59,878 nt of DNA from Terriglobia bacterium. GTDB taxonomy: Bacteria; Acidobacteriota; Terriglobia; Bryobacterales; Bryobacteraceae. Numbering within the stretch: position 1 is the first letter of the stretch; each line of letters begins with the position of its first letter. Under the pieces are notes generated by a model, which had not been told where the DNA came from, did not search any database, and saw only the letters and a list, made by a program, of their open reading frames with translations. The translations under genes were made by a program, and so were the position numbers. The stretch spans positions 1 through 59,878 of the forward strand of contig JAENWC010000142.1 in the NCBI GenBank assembly GCA_016650235.1. Reading direction: 5' to 3'. Shown one piece after another: positions 57,772 to 59,878 of this stretch.

Positions 57772-59796
57772 TCAAAACGACCATAGCACGCTGGTGTAAC
57801 CAGTGTGTGCCCGGTAACCTCCCATCGGCTGGAACTCTTCGCGGTACTCATAATGTTGATACCCGAGATTCCATCGAAGTTTATCATGGAGCTTTACCGA
57901 GATCCTGGCCTGCGGAGAGCCATAGGCTAAGGGGAAAGACTGAGCCCGGACGAAGGCCTCCGCCTGTGTGTAGGCCGGTGCGCCTGAGGGGGGCTTCGTA
58001 GCCGGTGCGCGGCCATCTCCGGCGTCTTGTATTCGGCTATAGCCAACCATGAGATCGGCCCGCTTCCCAATCGCTAACCGGACATTCAAGTTACCGGCAT
58101 GCACGTTGCTGACATAGAATGACCGGTCGCCTTCCACTAGCCTCGCTGAGGCAAAATAGGCGATCCCGGTGAGCGTGTCCAAATGCAGTTTGGAGTAACC
58201 GGCGTCCACTGAAATCCAGGAACGGCCAAACCAGGACCCATCCAAAGAATAGTTGCGTCCGCGCGAGCTGTGACTGAGCAGCGAAGTGGAATTGAAGTTG
58301 TAATTGGCACGGGTGTAGGCGGCCAGTTGCACGGTGCGGGACCGGTATTGGACTCTCGCGCCCAGGACATGATAGTCGCGCTCATTGACCTGAGTAAAGG
58401 GCTGGTCCGAGCGGCCTACCTCGGCATCCAGAGACAAGGTCAGCGGCCGGAAAGGCTGAAACCGCAGGCCTGCCACCCCCGCATTGAGGTGATTGTACTG
58501 TTCGGCGGAGGCCACCTCAGCCGGTGCGTTGAAAGCGAATCCTTCCCGCGACCGGATGCGCCGGGTGGAGTAGCGATGGCCCCCATACACTCCCAACCAC
58601 GGGTTCACGCGGTAGCTCGCGTCGATAGAATTGGTGAGGGTGCGGATTCCCAGAAACCGGAACTGCAGGCTCGATCCTATCCCCGCTCCATTGTTGACCG
58701 TAGTCAAGGTGGCATCCCCGTCCATCCGCACCTGATGATAGGCGCTGTGGTTGGTGACAGTCAGCTTGCCGGAAGGGAACACGCTCAACGTTAACGCGCC
58801 GCTCGAAACCGGACGCCGGCCACTCCCACTCACCATCACTTGCCGGTTCTGCGCCGCTCCGAAACGCCCTGTCCCGGAAGAGGTCTCCTCAAGGAAAAAA
58901 TCTCGTCTGCCGCCGGCGTATGAAAACCGGCCGCCCGCGGCGAACCATTTCTTCCGCTCGTAGTTGAGCAGAAAGCGCCAGAACGGCGTGTTCCCTTCAT
59001 ATGGTTCTTTTCTGGAAAAACTGTTCAGTTGGTTGTTGTCATCGGGATTTGCCCCCGGCTGTGGAGAATCAATGCGCGCGCTGGTCTCCTCACGGAATCT
59101 CTGCCACCCGCGCATGAGCGTAAGCTGAAACCCCGCCGCCGCCACAACAGCGCCGAGACGGAACTCGGTTTGTTGACGCGCGACTGGAGAAAAGAGCGGG
59201 AATTCGTCGCCGCGCGATTCGAACAACTGGATCGAAGTCAGGCTCGGTCCGTCCTGAGAATTCCGGCTGTAGCCGGCAAGCAGGCGCAGGGCCGACTGGG
59301 GAAATAGCGTGAAGTCGTGATCTTGCCACTGGCGGCGCGTGTCCATCGAGTGACCGCCCAAGGCGCCGGTGCTCAAGCCCGGATTGACATAGTCGCTGCT
59401 GCGCCACAGCCCGTCATATCGGTACAGTTTATTGCGCTGCAAACGGAACCGGACAAATTGATACGGATCGTTCCCTAAGCCCTGGGTGTTCAGCAGCAGT
59501 TCATCGAAAAACCGCCCGCCGCCGTCTTTCGAGTTCACCGTCAGGTTACTTTGCAGCAGCCGTATGCCGTTGCCGTAATTCACATCGCTGCGGTAGCGGT
59601 CCTGATTTCCATCCACTGTATGAAACCGGTAGCCGGTTTCAAACGAGTTCACTACGTTGTATCCCCGAACGTCCTCGCCCCGCGCGCTGCCCACCGCCGC
59701 TGGTGTGGGAGCCACCACCTGCTGCGCCCGTGCCGTGACTGCAATCGTTCCTCCTGCGAGTATCAAAGCCGGGATACTTATGAGGAACACGCGCAC
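57772..59796 (-). CDS. Outer-membrane beta-barrel protein
   Basis: Large porin-like protein of about 674 residues. After a leader (VFLISIPALILAGGTIAVTA) come many alternating hydrophobic/polar strands rich in Tyr, Gly and Arg (FETGYRFHTVDGNQDRYRSD, LRLLAGYSRNSQDGPSL, LRWNLGYQHYEYREEFQPMG) and a C-terminal aromatic, VLWSF, as required for Bam insertion. No TonB plug is visible, so it is a channel or structural barrel rather than a TonB receptor. The start is uncertain: GTG 59796 gives a compact leader; a TTG at 59865 follows GGAGG but adds a stretch with a TCTTTGCG tandem repeat. Confidence 0.85.
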   Translation of the reverse strand: MRVFLISIPALILAGGTIAVTARAQQVVAPTPAAVGSARGEDVRGYNVVNSFETGYRFHTVDGNQDRYRSDVNYGNGIRLLQSNLTVNSKDGGGRFFDELLLNTQGLGNDPYQFVRFRLQRNKLYRYDGLWRSSDYVNPGLSTGALGGHSMDTRRQWQDHDFTLFPQSALRLLAGYSRNSQDGPSLTSIQLFESRGDEFPLFSPVARQQTEFRLGAVVAAAGFQLTLMRGWQRFREETSARIDSPQPGANPDDNNQLNSFSRKEPYEGNTPFWRFLLNYERKKWFAAGGRFSYAGGRRDFFLEETSSGTGRFGAAQNRQVMVSGSGRRPVSSGALTLSVFPSGKLTVTNHSAYHQVRMDGDATLTTVNNGAGIGSSLQFRFLGIRTLTNSIDASYRVNPWLGVYGGHRYSTRRIRSREGFAFNAPAEVASAEQYNHLNAGVAGLRFQPFRPLTLSLDAEVGRSDQPFTQVNERDYHVLGARVQYRSRTVQLAAYTRANYNFNSTSLLSHSSRGRNYSLDGSWFGRSWISVDAGYSKLHLDTLTGIAYFASARLVEGDRSFYVSNVHAGNLNVRLAIGKRADLMVGYSRIQDAGDGRAPATKPPSGAPAYTQAEAFVRAQSFPLAYGSPQARISVKLHDKLRWNLGYQHYEYREEFQPMGGYRAHTGYTSVLWSF

Positions 59797-59878
59797 AAGT
59801 TGTTGAAAAAATACTCTCTCGCAAAGACGCAAAGAACGCCAAGCCGGAGCCACCTTCCAAAGCAAAGTTCCTCCACTA

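Noticed and set aside
1-59878. Search for tRNA, rRNA, tmRNA, CRISPR repeats, insertion-sequence ends or integrase genes
   Set aside because: No cloverleaf, repeat-spacer pattern, terminal inverted repeats with transposase, or att-like duplication was found by eye.

Overview
The window is about 60 kb of GC-rich bacterial chromosome carrying roughly 52 protein genes, most with ordinary codon use. Several features point to an acidobacterium of the Solibacter/Bryobacter type (Bryobacterales). These are secreted DUF1592/DUF1552 and DUF1549-DUF1553/DUF1501 pairs, Tat-exported Gfo/Idh/MocA oxidoreductases, a DUF1080 protein, a Tat-type sulfatase, a winged-helix/PD40 regulator and a cytochrome c/PQQ dehydrogenase fusion. 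The assignment is inferred from gene content only. No rRNA, tRNA, CRISPR array, insertion sequence, prophage or integrase was seen.

Layout. 1-3.1 kb: a tripartite RND efflux operon on the minus strand (TolC, adaptor, pump, the pump cut by the window edge), divergent from an ECF sigma factor. 3.9-5.7 kb: DUF1080 plus Gfo/Idh/MocA. 5.8-11.6 kb: nadA, moaA, then a DUF1592-family cytochrome-like protein and its DUF1552 partner. 11.7-19.1 kb: retropepsin-like protease, winged-helix/PD40 regulator, DegT aminotransferase, heavy-metal-binding-domain protein, SDR and a tartrate/D-malate dehydrogenase-like enzyme. 19.2-24.9 kb: PPC-domain protein, DUF1549/DUF1553 protein and DUF1501 protein in tight order. 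25-35.2 kb: subtilase, PQQ dehydrogenase, second Gfo/Idh/MocA protein, an ABC transporter without a binding protein, and ATP-type PEP carboxykinase. 35.2-37.5 kb: sulfatase and DinB.

37.8-41.8 kb is the housekeeping core rplM-rpsI-rpsB-tsf-pyrH-frr, with hairpins in the gaps. 42-50 kb: TonB-like protein, MBL-fold hydrolase, DUF2461 protein, murB, MFS transporter, MacA-like adaptor, YceI protein and an unrecognised secreted protein. 50.1-53.2 kb: an EF-G paralogue that lacks the catalytic histidine, and a coiled-coil zinc-ribbon protein. 53.3-54.0 kb holds the remains of two dead genes (an SDR and a DegT aminotransferase) just upstream of a sugar isomerase-murQ-murA-rhodanese cluster. The window ends in a large outer-membrane beta-barrel gene.

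How the genes work together. Two themes dominate. One is an exported catabolic and redox apparatus: six proteins with twin-arginine leaders and several proteins with CxxCH-type motifs, including two parallel sets of 'planctomycete-type' DUF proteins of unknown biochemistry. The other is cell-wall precursor synthesis and recycling (murA, murB, murQ), next to the translation and nucleotide core. The best candidates for undescribed biology are the two secreted DUF modules, the divergent EF-G, and the decayed SDR-DegT remnants.
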